A DNA stretch of 13,003 bases from an uncultured Lachnospiraceae bacterium (GCA_902782655.1 CACZNY010000369.1:1-13003); one strand, 5' to 3'. Shown: positions 1 through 7,958, counted from the stretch's first letter. Program-made: numbers and translations. The notes: a model not told the origin generated them from the letters alone.

Positions 1-1448
1 CCCTCTTTGGTGACATAGCTCTCTCCCACTACCGCGGTCTGCATATCAAGATCCGTACCGGAAAGCATGGCGCTCACGGCTCCGCAGGTCATGCGGTCAA
101 AGGAATAAAGGGTAGAGGTGTAGAGCTTCATTGATTCAAAGAGCGAATTCTGAAGCTCTTCATATGAGTCCTGCTCATCCTGGTATTCCTCGAGGGTCAT
201 ATAGCCCATGCGGTTCTTCACCGCATACTGCTTCATATTCTTATCAGCCTTTTCCATATCCTTAAGATACTGCTCATAGGAGCTCCTTACCGAGATATAG
301 TTATTGAAGGCATCCTCCACCTGCTGGTCGAGATCCGCCTTTGCGGCATCCGCATCCTTCCTTGCGCTCTCATAGTCAAGGGCATTCTGGTAAAGGGTGT
401 AGGGATCATCATCTATGTACCGCGCTCCGTCCAGATCCCCCTTCAGCCATTCCCTCGGTATCTTTATGAAGAGGCAGATCCTCTTCTTTCCCTTCCAGTA
501 GCTGTCTATTTTTTCAATAAAGGCCTTATAGCTCGACTTAAAAGCCCTTGCGCTTATATCCTGTCCGTTCAGAGCCGAGTTCACATAGCTGGATATCATC
601 TTGATATCTTTTCCATACTGCGATTTCATAAGGTCATAGTTCGTGCTGAGCTCAGCCTTGGCAGTAGTGGCCGCGGCGCAGGCCTCATAATAGGTCTCGT
701 CCCTGTCCTCGGTATAATCGATTATCGAAGGAAGCGAGGATCTGTCTATCCTTGCCTCCACATAAGGCTTTTCGAAGGTATAGCCCGTGGTCACATCCAG
801 TCCGAGGATCTTTGACATCTTCTTAAGGTCAGCCTCCAGTGTCCTTCTGTTTGCCGCTATGGTATTGGACAGGGTATCGGCCTTCTTCTGCTGCCGGTCC
901 ACATCCTCCTGGGTGGCCTCTCCCAGCTTTAGTCTCGCCTTATTGTGCGCTATCCCCTCATTTATGGTCTCAAGCCTCTTCTCATTAAAGGCAAGGGTTT
1001 CCTGTACCGTGACTATCTCCACGAAAAGATTGTTTACCTGCTCGTTTACCGAAAAGACGGTATCCTGCACCTTGTGCTGGGCGACGTCAATATCCGATGC
1101 CAGCTTTACCGGCTTGAACTGAAACTCCGAAGCCTGAGCAAAGTTCGGCTTCGTGGGAAACTTAAAGCTCAGCAGCGGACTCCATCTGAAGGTGGAGAGA
1201 TTCTTCTTCTTAAGCTTTATGGATTTCAATGCTGAATCCCTGGCAGCCTTCTTGGAATCAACGCTCATCTCGGCGGATTCATATGCGGAGCTGCTTGCAA
1301 GAGCAAGGGATCTTGCAGTCTGCAGCGTCATGGGCTTATCCGCTGCCGCAGCGCTCACTGAAGGTATTGCCGTTACAGCACAAACAGCGGCTAAGAGCGC
1401 CGCCGCAAATCTTCTGTATTTACCTTTCTCCGCCTTATGCAGTATCAT
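1..1448 (-). CDS. TolC/OEP-like secreted coiled-coil protein (3' end outside window)
   Basis: The reading frame is open from ATG at 1448 to the left edge, about 482 codons, so the C-terminus is missing. The start has GGAG six to seven bases upstream and overlaps the stop of the MORN gene by 14 nt, indicating translational coupling. Residues 1-36 form a signal peptide: basic start (KAEKGKYRR), an alanine/valine/leucine-rich core, then SVSAAAADK. Two segments resemble the paired repeats of the outer-membrane efflux (OEP/TolC) family: ARLKLGEATQEDVDRQQKKA (about 171-190) and KNRMGYMTLEEYQDEQDSYE (about 411-430), each starting a long alpha-helical stretch. The start PMTLQTARSLAL (about 39-50) also matches the usual OEP opening. 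A short beta-prone stretch lies at about 88-116. In diderms such proteins form export channels. In a monoderm the role would be unclear, perhaps a periplasm-like or cell-wall-spanning coiled-coil structure. The family resemblance is judged by eye. Confidence 0.75.
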   Translation of the reverse strand, partial: MILHKAEKGKYRRFAAALLAAVCAVTAIPSVSAAAADKPMTLQTARSLALASSSAYESAEMSVDSKKAARDSALKSIKLKKKNLSTFRWSPLLSFKFPTKPNFAQASEFQFKPVKLASDIDVAQHKVQDTVFSVNEQVNNLFVEIVTVQETLAFNEKRLETINEGIAHNKARLKLGEATQEDVDRQQKKADTLSNTIAANRRTLEADLKKMSKILGLDVTTGYTFEKPYVEARIDRSSLPSIIDYTEDRDETYYEACAAATTAKAELSTNYDLMKSQYGKDIKMISSYVNSALNGQDISARAFKSSYKAFIEKIDSYWKGKKRICLFIKIPREWLKGDLDGARYIDDDPYTLYQNALDYESARKDADAAKADLDQQVEDAFNNYISVRSSYEQYLKDMEKADKNMKQYAVKNRMGYMTLEEYQDEQDSYEELQNSLFESMKLYTSTLYSFDRMTCGAVSAMLSGTDLDMQTAVVGESYVTKE

Positions 1449-2688
1449 CGGTATCTCCGCTTTCTTCTATCTCGTAAAAATCAAAGCCCGCGCCCCTCGC
1501 TTTGCATACAAAGGAGTAGACGAGATTCCCTCTTTTAAAGCTATATACGTAGACAGGGTAATCCGTGTCAATGCTGTTTACGATAATGTCATCGCTGTAC
1601 ACCTCGGTGACATCCATATCCACCCTTCCGTTCAGCGTCCTTTTGCCTTTATTCAGCTCATTGACGGCTATAGCCTCCGGGAGTATGATCTGTGAATTTC
1701 CCTCATATATGGGATCTCCCAGCAGTATCTTCAGCTCCTCTATGTCGTCTGCCGCAGCCGTCCCTGACCTGAAGACATCCTTAAGCACCACTACCTTTGT
1801 GGCCTTATTGCTGTCATCGGCTGCGGAGCCGTCGCTTGTGGCAAGATACAGGGCTCCGATATCCGTAAGATGTATCACGGAATCAGACCCCAGATCAGAG
1901 TTTTCCTCATACAGCACCTGCTTGCCGAAGTAAAGATTCCTTATCTCGTCGGCGCTCTTTCCCAGAAGCTCGCTGTAGACTATATCATCGGCAGCGAAAT
2001 TCCCCTCATAGATGGTATTGTTCCCGCTGTCCACAAGCTTACCGTGGCCCTCCTTCATTCCTGCAAAGAAGCCGCCCTCATATTCCTCTGTACCGTCCTC
2101 CCTGTAGAGAGTCCCCTGACCCTCATACAGATTGTCATGGAAGGAGCCTGTATAGTGAAGCGCACCGCTGCTGTAATACTGGCTTCCCTCCCCCTCATAC
2201 CTGTTTTTCAGGAAGGAGCCGTTATAAAGCATTACATGGGAAGGCGAGTACAGGGAGCCCTCCCCTGTCACATAGCCCTTGCTCACATCTCCCTCATATG
2301 CCACATAGCCTGATCTCGCCTTTATCCTCACCTTATCCTTCGCAAGGCGCAGGAGTATCGAATTGTAGGAATAAGTGCGCATGCCTCCGTTAGAGGTAAG
2401 CTTGCTGAATATCTTCGTCGTAGCCCCGATATACCAGATGCTGAGCACACCGACGATGATGATGATGGCATAGGCCAGCCTTTTGCTGACCATCCAGCCA
2501 AAGATCTGATAGTAGTCGTTTTTATTCTTCGGCTTGACATCAAGGAGCCTGAAGAAGAAGTCCCTGATGCCTCCGATGATACGGGTGCGGACATAGTTCC
2601 AGCTGAGCCACAGTCTCAGCTTGGATACTATGGAGGCAAAACGGGATTTAATTGTCGAAAATAATACACTGAAAAGATTATCGCCCAT
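1435..2688 (-). CDS. Single-pass membrane protein with MORN repeats
   Basis: The protein has 417 residues. Residues 1-66 are rich in Lys and Arg and probably cytoplasmic. One hydrophobic helix follows at about 69-90 (LAYAIIIIVGVLSIWYIGA). MORN-type repeats run from about 130 to 230, with recognisable units YEGDVSKGYVTGEGSLY, YNGSFLKNRYEGEGSQYY, YTGSFHDNLYEGQGTLY and YEGGFFAGMKEGHGKLV, plus a partial fifth (YEGNF). The rest, about 240-417, is an unrecognised, acidic, probably mixed alpha/beta region. By the positive-inside rule the repeats and C-terminus lie outside the cytoplasm. MORN repeats form an extended beta structure that usually serves as a scaffold; no enzymatic domain is seen. The gene lies 1 nt after the cyclase-like gene and overlaps the TolC-like gene by 14 nt, so it belongs to the same operon. 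The ribosome-binding site is weak, which fits reinitiation. The function is unknown. Confidence 0.85.
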   Translation of the reverse strand: MGDNLFSVLFSTIKSRFASIVSKLRLWLSWNYVRTRIIGGIRDFFFRLLDVKPKNKNDYYQIFGWMVSKRLAYAIIIIVGVLSIWYIGATTKIFSKLTSNGGMRTYSYNSILLRLAKDKVRIKARSGYVAYEGDVSKGYVTGEGSLYSPSHVMLYNGSFLKNRYEGEGSQYYSSGALHYTGSFHDNLYEGQGTLYREDGTEEYEGGFFAGMKEGHGKLVDSGNNTIYEGNFAADDIVYSELLGKSADEIRNLYFGKQVLYEENSDLGSDSVIHLTDIGALYLATSDGSAADDSNKATKVVVLKDVFRSGTAAADDIEELKILLGDPIYEGNSQIILPEAIAVNELNKGKRTLNGRVDMDVTEVYSDDIIVNSIDTDYPVYVYSFKRGNLVYSFVCKARGAGFDFYEIEESGDTDDTA

Positions 2689-2689
2689 A

Positions 2690-5152
2690 TTACTCGTTTA
2701 TCCAGATGGCACCTACGTCGGAGCCTCCCGTTTCTCCATTCAGATATCGCTCGCTCTCAAAGAGATACCACTTGGCAAGGCTGTCCTCGGGGCACTCCTT
2801 CAGTATCTCCGAAAACTGATTCCTTGCGAGATAGTATTCCCTCGAATAGAAAAGATGCAGTGTCTCCTCGAATTTTTCACGTGTCGTGAGCTTAAGCTGT
2901 CTTATCCTTGCAGACTCTGCGTCTATAGCCTCATAGAGGTCTATGCGCTCCCTGCCGCCTCCCAGCATGATGAAGCCTATATATCTTGTCTGTCCTGCGT
3001 CCTCCCTCTTTGCGACTCCGTCTGTCAGCACCAGAGGCACCTTCATCTCACCGAACCATTCCGCATACAGCTCCAGCTCCTTGGTGCGGGCGGAGGTGAT
3101 GAAGCAGAGGCTCTGAGCCTTGATCCCCGCTACGCCGTATATGAAGGAATCCGAATACAGGAAGGCCGATACGAAGCCCGAATTCTCATCAGATGAATTC
3201 CTGTGCAGGAACTGTACCGCCTTCGACGAGGACTCCGTGAAATCCTTGAGGAAGAAGAAGCGCAGTACGGAAAGCGAGCTGTCCTGAGCCACAAGCACAC
3301 CCTCCTGATGCTCCGTAAACTGGTTCATGAAGGACATGATATTCGTGACGCTCCTGACTTTTCTGTCAATATTCTCATCTCCTCTGGAATTAAGCAGCAT
3401 CAGGGTTCCCTCCACATGGACGACATCCCCGTTATTCACGTCGAAAATGGAATCCTTGCCCATTATCGTTTCTATATTCTTCGGAGCGAATCTGTAATAA
3501 GCCTCAAATATCCTGAATTTCTCGTAGTTGATCTCCTCCATCCTCTTGCAGATCTCGGAAAGGGAATTCCACATTGAAGCCACATCCTGGGCCACGGTCT
3601 CGGGCACCTTTATCCTTATGCGTCCCAGAGCCACATCTCTTATGGCCAGCTCGAAGTTACGCATATCGAGGGACATAAGATAGAAAATAAAGGCGATTAG
3701 CAGACTTCCCACAAGGAAGACTATCAGGAAAAGTATCAGCAGGGATCTGCCGTCGTTCCAGAGGGTATAGCTTCCCGACTGGGAATGGCAGATTGAAACT
3801 ATCGAATATCCCGAGCCCGGATCATCATCCGGGATGCCTACGGCTATAAGCCTTTCATCATTCATGCGGAAGGAGGCATAGCCTGCGTTATCATGCCTTT
3901 TAAGATCCTCCTGCACATCTGTCATGGCACTGCTGTAGTTAAAGGATGAGCTCTCCCTTGAATGCCCCAGGGCATCCACCAGGATGTTCCCGGACTTCGT
4001 ATCCATAATGAACATATCGTAGAAGAGGCTTTTGTTATATCCGCTGGCAACATATCTGCGGAGCTCATCCACTATGTTCCTGTAGCTGTCGCTTTCATAG
4101 AAGTCCGCGTCATTAAAGGTGATATTGGTGAGATCAGGCAGGTAATCAAGCTGCTGTCTCATTGAAAGCATTGCATAACGGACATTCTGTCTGGTCTCGC
4201 TCCTCGAGTACTGATCCCTTACGAAAAGGATGGTCAGGGCGAGAATGGTCAGATACAGCGCCTCTGTGATCACAAAAACATAGAGGCTTCTGTTCCTGCG
4301 CCTTATAAGTATGAAAATGAGCACCATCACGATGAACCAGATGGCAAGCCCTCCGAGCCACCATATCAGATAATTGGAATAAAGCACCGCCTGCTGGAAG
4401 AGATTGAAATGCATTGCGTCTACGGCGCTTTTCACCCTCATATCAGGCGTGAACCTTCCGGTAGGCCTGTCCTTATCCTGAAGCAGCACTATCTCATTAC
4501 CGTCATAGTAGGCATCAGAGAAATACTGCCCGCCCATGCTCTCCCTGTATACCAAAGACATCTGGCGGTCCAGACCCTTGACAAAGGTCTCGGTCTCAAA
4601 AAGATTCTTCCCTTTCTCCTTTTTGCCGGCATCATCCTCCTTGATGAGCTCCAGCGGGAATTCATACACGTTGATGGTCTTCCCCTCGCTGCCTATGGTA
4701 GTGACATACATGCTGTTTTCTATCACATCAAGGCTTTTGACATCCTCTACCGCATCAAGGACGAAATAATCCGTTGCCCCCTTATACTCCAGTGTCGGAC
4801 TGAAGGAAGCTATCCTGTATACCCTGTAGATATCCTTCACATACTGATAGGTGGAAGTAAAGATGGCGTATACGCTGTCATTTGCCACATCTATCCTTTG
4901 AATGAGCGACATATCCACCACACCGGAATCAGTCATGTTAAGCACATCTCCGGTGCTGTTGACAAGATAGAGCCGGCCAAGCCTGTTCCAGTTTTCCATG
5001 AAATAATTGCCGGTGGTGGCCGCCACGCCCTCATTGTATTCCGTATATTCGGGATCATGTGAAATTTCGCTCATCGCCTGTGACAGGGCGATCAGCGATA
5101 CAAGGACGCTCAAAATGCAAAGGCATGCTATTATACGGACTCTGATGCTCAT
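2690..5152 (-). CDS. Membrane receptor with degenerate class III nucleotidyl cyclase domain
   Basis: The protein has 820 residues. A signal anchor (about 7-25) is followed by an outside region (26-258) with propeller-like strands such as GRLYLVNSTGDV and NVYEFP. Then come two membrane helices (about 261-283 and 288-311), a second outside sensor-like domain (about 315-468), a fourth membrane helix (about 470-492) and a HAMP-like linker. From about 545 the sequence follows the class III adenylate/guanylate cyclase pattern: YYRFAPKNIETIMGKDSIFD, then GDVVHVEGTLMLLNSR where active enzymes have a metal-binding Asp before I-R. Here that position is Asn588. The GG...GD motif carrying the second Asp is also unrecognisable near 617-632. 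The C-terminal part, with MLGGGRERIDLYEAIDA, still fits the fold. A TPR-like helical pair follows (about 761-805). I infer a non-catalytic sensor or scaffold. The start overlaps the pseudokinase stop by 4 nt (ATGA). Confidence 0.8.
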   Translation of the reverse strand: MSIRVRIIACLCILSVLVSLIALSQAMSEISHDPEYTEYNEGVAATTGNYFMENWNRLGRLYLVNSTGDVLNMTDSGVVDMSLIQRIDVANDSVYAIFTSTYQYVKDIYRVYRIASFSPTLEYKGATDYFVLDAVEDVKSLDVIENSMYVTTIGSEGKTINVYEFPLELIKEDDAGKKEKGKNLFETETFVKGLDRQMSLVYRESMGGQYFSDAYYDGNEIVLLQDKDRPTGRFTPDMRVKSAVDAMHFNLFQQAVLYSNYLIWWLGGLAIWFIVMVLIFILIRRRNRSLYVFVITEALYLTILALTILFVRDQYSRSETRQNVRYAMLSMRQQLDYLPDLTNITFNDADFYESDSYRNIVDELRRYVASGYNKSLFYDMFIMDTKSGNILVDALGHSRESSSFNYSSAMTDVQEDLKRHDNAGYASFRMNDERLIAVGIPDDDPGSGYSIVSICHSQSGSYTLWNDGRSLLILFLIVFLVGSLLIAFIFYLMSLDMRNFELAIRDVALGRIRIKVPETVAQDVASMWNSLSEICKRMEEINYEKFRIFEAYYRFAPKNIETIMGKDSIFDVNNGDVVHVEGTLMLLNSRGDENIDRKVRSVTNIMSFMNQFTEHQEGVLVAQDSSLSVLRFFFLKDFTESSSKAVQFLHRNSSDENSGFVSAFLYSDSFIYGVAGIKAQSLCFITSARTKELELYAEWFGEMKVPLVLTDGVAKREDAGQTRYIGFIMLGGGRERIDLYEAIDAESARIRQLKLTTREKFEETLHLFYSREYYLARNQFSEILKECPEDSLAKWYLFESERYLNGETGGSDVGAIWINE

Positions 5153-5997
5153 TCCAGTAATGACTCCGTTCCGATATTCTTAAAGCTGTTAAAGAATATC
5201 CTTAAAAAGGGCACATCCCCCCATACAAGATGCGTGAGGAGAAGCACCAGCGCTACGATTCCCAATATAAGAGACACCCAGAAAAGCACACCGAATAAGG
5301 TGTCTGCGTTTCTGTAAAAAAAGCTCTTTATCCTGACCAGTATCGGCCTTTTCTTTACCGGAGCCGATGCTATGCTCAGGTCCCTGTACAGCTCCGTAAA
5401 GCGGCTGTAGCTGTTATTCGCTGATTTCCTCGACAAAAGCTCGTAGCTTATATTCTTTACGTCAGACTTGGTCTCCAGCACCCTGACCATGATGTCGGCA
5501 CACTTTACCGCGCAGTCCTTCTCGGTCTTCTCCCGGTCAAGCCCGGTCAGATCCACATTGAAGCTGAAATAGACACTGTTGTCCTTCGAAAGATTTATAA
5601 GCCCCTGATCCAGGATCAGATACAGCAGAGGATAAGACAAAGCGCAGGAAATGCAGGTCAGTATCAGATTGATGCATATTTCCTCACATTGCGGAAGCGT
5701 GTAGGCCTCACCCACGAAAAAGCGGCTTAAAGGCCTGTCCTGTCTGCAGGGAAAGGCTATGACGTAAGACTGGCCGCTGGTAAAGCGTTCGACCACTGCT
5801 CCCTCCGGGGATGTCATCACGGCATTCCGCTCTATCTCCATCAGGGTCCTTACGGTATCGTGGTCATGGATGACGACAAGGGAAAACTCCCTCCCGTCAT
5901 CCCCTCCCTCAGGACGGGCTGTATAGCAGTCATTTACCTTACCCCTGAAGGTGGTCGAAACCACCTCATAGCCGGTATCCCGGGATCTTAAGATCAT
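5149..5997 (-). CDS. Membrane-anchored protein pseudokinase (EssB-like plan)
   Basis: The protein has 282 residues: a cytoplasmic region (1-230), one membrane helix (about 233-258, FGVLFWVSLILGIVALVLLL) and a short 24-residue outside tail. Residues 128-150 resemble a kinase catalytic loop and DFG region. ILDQGLINLSKDN aligns with HRDxKxxN, keeping Asp130 and Asn135 but losing the His, Arg and Lys. FNVDL aligns with DFG, keeping Asp149 at the expected spacing and losing Phe and Gly. No glycine-rich loop is visible, and the beta-3 Lys region reads FSLVVIHD without Lys. A pseudokinase is therefore likely. The cytoplasmic pseudokinase plus single helix recalls EssB/YukC of type VII secretion, but EssB normally has a large outside domain that is absent here, so this is an architectural analogy, not an assignment. 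Both ends overlap neighbouring genes by 4 nt, placing it inside the operon. GGATAAAGG precedes the ATG. Confidence 0.65.
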   Translation of the reverse strand: MILRSRDTGYEVVSTTFRGKVNDCYTARPEGGDDGREFSLVVIHDHDTVRTLMEIERNAVMTSPEGAVVERFTSGQSYVIAFPCRQDRPLSRFFVGEAYTLPQCEEICINLILTCISCALSYPLLYLILDQGLINLSKDNSVYFSFNVDLTGLDREKTEKDCAVKCADIMVRVLETKSDVKNISYELLSRKSANNSYSRFTELYRDLSIASAPVKKRPILVRIKSFFYRNADTLFGVLFWVSLILGIVALVLLLTHLVWGDVPFLRIFFNSFKNIGTESLLE

Positions 5998-7808
5998 CCT
6001 TTATCCTCACCCTGGGCAGGATCGTCTATCATCTTCTTGCGGACAATGGCATAGGCATAAGTGCATATGACCGGCATATCCGTGCAGTAGATCCTTATCT
6101 CATACACTCCTTCCTTGGTAGGAGCCGTATATATGCCGTCCGAGCTTATCTCGCCGCTGCCCGGAGCGGTCAGCTCATACGTTACGCTCACTGCCTTCAT
6201 GTTGTTGAATCTCACACCGAAGAAATGGCTCTCCTTGGTGCCCATGATAACGGTAGGATTATCCACCGATATGCTCTTGTCGTAGTAGTCCTCCGTAAGC
6301 TCTATCTCATCTCCCGAAGGGAATCTTATGGCCACCCACCTGAAGGTCAGCACCAGATATTCCACGCTGCGAAGAAGCCTGGCCGCCACCACGAAGGTCC
6401 CCTTCTCGTTAAGCACCTTCACGGCTGTCTCCACATCGGCAAGCCGCTGGCTGCTGTAGCTGAAAAGATCCGGATTTCCGTATATGGTGCTCTTCTGGTT
6501 CGCGCCCATATCGGGGTTGTCGGACACAAAGCTGTAGCCTATGTCCACATAGATATTGCCGGGTCCCAGACCGTGGGTTATCTCGCCTGAATACCGGATA
6601 TCTCCCTCTCTCGCATTGCGCCCCAGAGGGATCTCAAGGGTTCCCGTGGAGATATTTGCAAGGTCTGCCTTTTTATTCCCGGACCATACCGGCTCCGTCC
6701 CCTGGCCTCCCGCATTCATTTTTACAAGCTCGGTCGGCTTTACGTAATAGGACAGGAATTCGTTCCTCATAAGCTCCTGCGAGGGAGTCATTATGTAGCG
6801 CTTCACCCGGTCCTCATCAATGCTGTCTATGATATAGCTGCTGCTTGTCTTCACAAGCTTGATATCCGCAAGCGCTATGGAGTCGTCCGCCACGGAGGCG
6901 CCAAGCATCTCGAGATTCGTCTTGCCTATCTCGCGCCCCACAAGCTCTAAGGGAGCCGCGTCCGAAAGCCTGACCCTGATGGAGAAATGCGCCGCCGTCC
7001 CTATCGCGTTGCCGTCCTCAAAGGCCTGGGCCGTACCGCTTCTTAAGATAAGCTCGCTCTCTATGGCGGGCGTATCCTCCACCTTGACCCAGTATTCCTT
7101 CCTGACGGTCTCTTCCTTCTTAAGGGATATGTCCTCCGCCCCTATCTCTATCTCATGCTCATCATCCGCAGTCCTGAATACAGGCGTTTCGAGTATCCCC
7201 CTGCAGGTGAGCCTCACGTCGGCTTCGCTGAGCTTCCTTATCTCCAGCACTATCTTCAGCGTCCCGGTCTTCCATACGGTGGAGGGCAGCATTATCTCGC
7301 CGATGTAATTCTCGCTCTTAAATACCGTCTCCCTTACAAGGAACTCGGTGTCAAGATCCAGCCCCTCGTCCACCTCGCTTTTATCCTGCAGGAAGAGCTC
7401 ATAGCCCTCCGAGATGCGGTTATATTCATACTCGTTATCGTCTTCCTTATGGTTTACCGAGTAGACGCTGTGGACATCCTGTTCCTTAAACCTGACCTTA
7501 AGCCTTGCCACATCACTGGTAACGCTTTCGAAGCCCTCTATGGCAGACAGCTTTTTCACGGTAGAGGAATCGATGATGACATCCCTTCCGGAGCCGTCTA
7601 TCGCTGCGCCGCTCTCTATGAGGATCGACTGGTCGTCCAGGCTGAAGACCCCCATTCCGCATATGATCCCCTGCCCGTACATCAATCCGTTGAGAAATCT
7701 CCCCTTATTGATGTGGTAATTCTGTTCGGCCTGGAAATCCGCGCTTGTAAGCATCTTTCCCGGATAATATCTGTTTCGTTCAAATGGATAAAGTTGATTG
7801 CTGCTCAT
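5994..7808 (-). CDS. Phage-tail/contractile-injection-associated protein with C-terminal Ig-like domain
   Basis: The chosen ATG at 7808 gives 604 residues and has GGGGGA just upstream. An in-frame GTG at 7958 would add 50 residues but has no ribosome-binding site. The N-terminus carries a distinctive block, RNRYYPGKMLTSADFQAEQ (about 11-29), followed by NYHINKGRFLNGLMYGQGII and then GSGRDVIID. Proteins with the pattern R-Y-x-x-G-K-x-L-T-x-x-D-F-x-x-E-Q-x-Y...N...L-x-G-x-G are, from memory, found in phage-tail-like or extracellular contractile injection loci. That link is recall and was not searched. The long centre is predicted mostly beta. Near the C-terminus (about 540-595), VTYELTAPGSGEISSDGIYT and EGVYEIRIYC match a bacterial Ig-like fold. 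No signal peptide or membrane helix is seen, so it is probably cytoplasmic before assembly or release. It is the first gene of the five-gene operon, and its stop overlaps the pseudokinase start (ATGA). Confidence 0.7.
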   Translation of the reverse strand: MSSNQLYPFERNRYYPGKMLTSADFQAEQNYHINKGRFLNGLMYGQGIICGMGVFSLDDQSILIESGAAIDGSGRDVIIDSSTVKKLSAIEGFESVTSDVARLKVRFKEQDVHSVYSVNHKEDDNEYEYNRISEGYELFLQDKSEVDEGLDLDTEFLVRETVFKSENYIGEIMLPSTVWKTGTLKIVLEIRKLSEADVRLTCRGILETPVFRTADDEHEIEIGAEDISLKKEETVRKEYWVKVEDTPAIESELILRSGTAQAFEDGNAIGTAAHFSIRVRLSDAAPLELVGREIGKTNLEMLGASVADDSIALADIKLVKTSSSYIIDSIDEDRVKRYIMTPSQELMRNEFLSYYVKPTELVKMNAGGQGTEPVWSGNKKADLANISTGTLEIPLGRNAREGDIRYSGEITHGLGPGNIYVDIGYSFVSDNPDMGANQKSTIYGNPDLFSYSSQRLADVETAVKVLNEKGTFVVAARLLRSVEYLVLTFRWVAIRFPSGDEIELTEDYYDKSISVDNPTVIMGTKESHFFGVRFNNMKAVSVTYELTAPGSGEISSDGIYTAPTKEGVYEIRIYCTDMPVICTYAYAIVRKKMIDDPAQGEDKG

Positions 7809-7811
7809 GTT

Positions 7812-7817
7812 TCCCCC
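7812..7817 (-). promoter_or_regulatory. Ribosome-binding site fixing the start of the 604-residue protein
   Basis: The minus strand reads GGGGGA, three bases before ATG at 7808. The alternative GTG at 7958 in the same frame has no purine-rich site before it (the upstream bases are GTGTCTTAAGT). The conserved RNRYYPGK block starts about ten residues after the ATG, so the longer form would add an unexplained extension. The spacing is short, so initiation may be modest. Confidence 0.6.
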
Positions 7818-7826
7818 AATAGACAC
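7813..7826 (-). repeat. Imperfect 14-nt direct repeat, gene-proximal copy
   Basis: On the minus strand this copy reads GTGTCTATTGGGGG, overlapping the ribosome-binding site. It matches GTGTCCATTGGAGG at 7945-7958 at 12 of 14 positions, 132 nt away in the same orientation. It may be a duplicated leader segment or a paired protein-binding site, or chance. Confidence 0.4.
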
Positions 7827-7944
7827 GACTCGGGTGCATACTTTCGGTTTTTGCGGACCGCTCCGCGTTGAAATGCAATAAAAGCAAGCGAAACATAATA
7901 CGCCCGCAATATTAACATAAAAACTCAACGTAAGGTATTCTACA

Positions 7945-7958
7945 CCTCCAATGGACAC
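7945..7958 (-). repeat. Imperfect 14-nt direct repeat, upstream copy
   Basis: On the minus strand this reads GTGTCCATTGGAGG, pairing with the copy at 7813-7826. It contains a Shine-Dalgarno-like GGAGG but no ATG follows at a useful distance. That suggests either a decayed duplicate of a translation start or an operator. Confidence 0.4.

Noticed and set aside
1153..1695. 180-codon rightward open frame
   Set aside because: It is antisense across the start of the TolC-like gene and the end of the MORN gene, both of which have clear domain signatures. The translation shows no family pattern.
2621..3196. 191-codon rightward open frame
   Set aside because: Antisense to the cyclase-like gene; the leftward frame carries recognisable cyclase and TPR-like sequence and good junctions.
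7853..7866. GCGGA/TCCGC hairpin as a terminator
   Set aside because: The stem is only 5 bp and on the leftward strand it is followed by A residues, not T residues.
7155..7871. 238-codon rightward open frame
   Set aside because: Antisense to the 604-residue gene and low in family-like patterns; there is no supporting ribosome-binding site or domain.
7809..7958. 50-codon N-terminal extension of the 604-residue protein from GTG at 7958, including a hydrophobic stretch
   Set aside because: There is no ribosome-binding site before the GTG, and GGGGGA precedes the internal ATG. The base composition is intergenic-like and the conserved block begins soon after the ATG.
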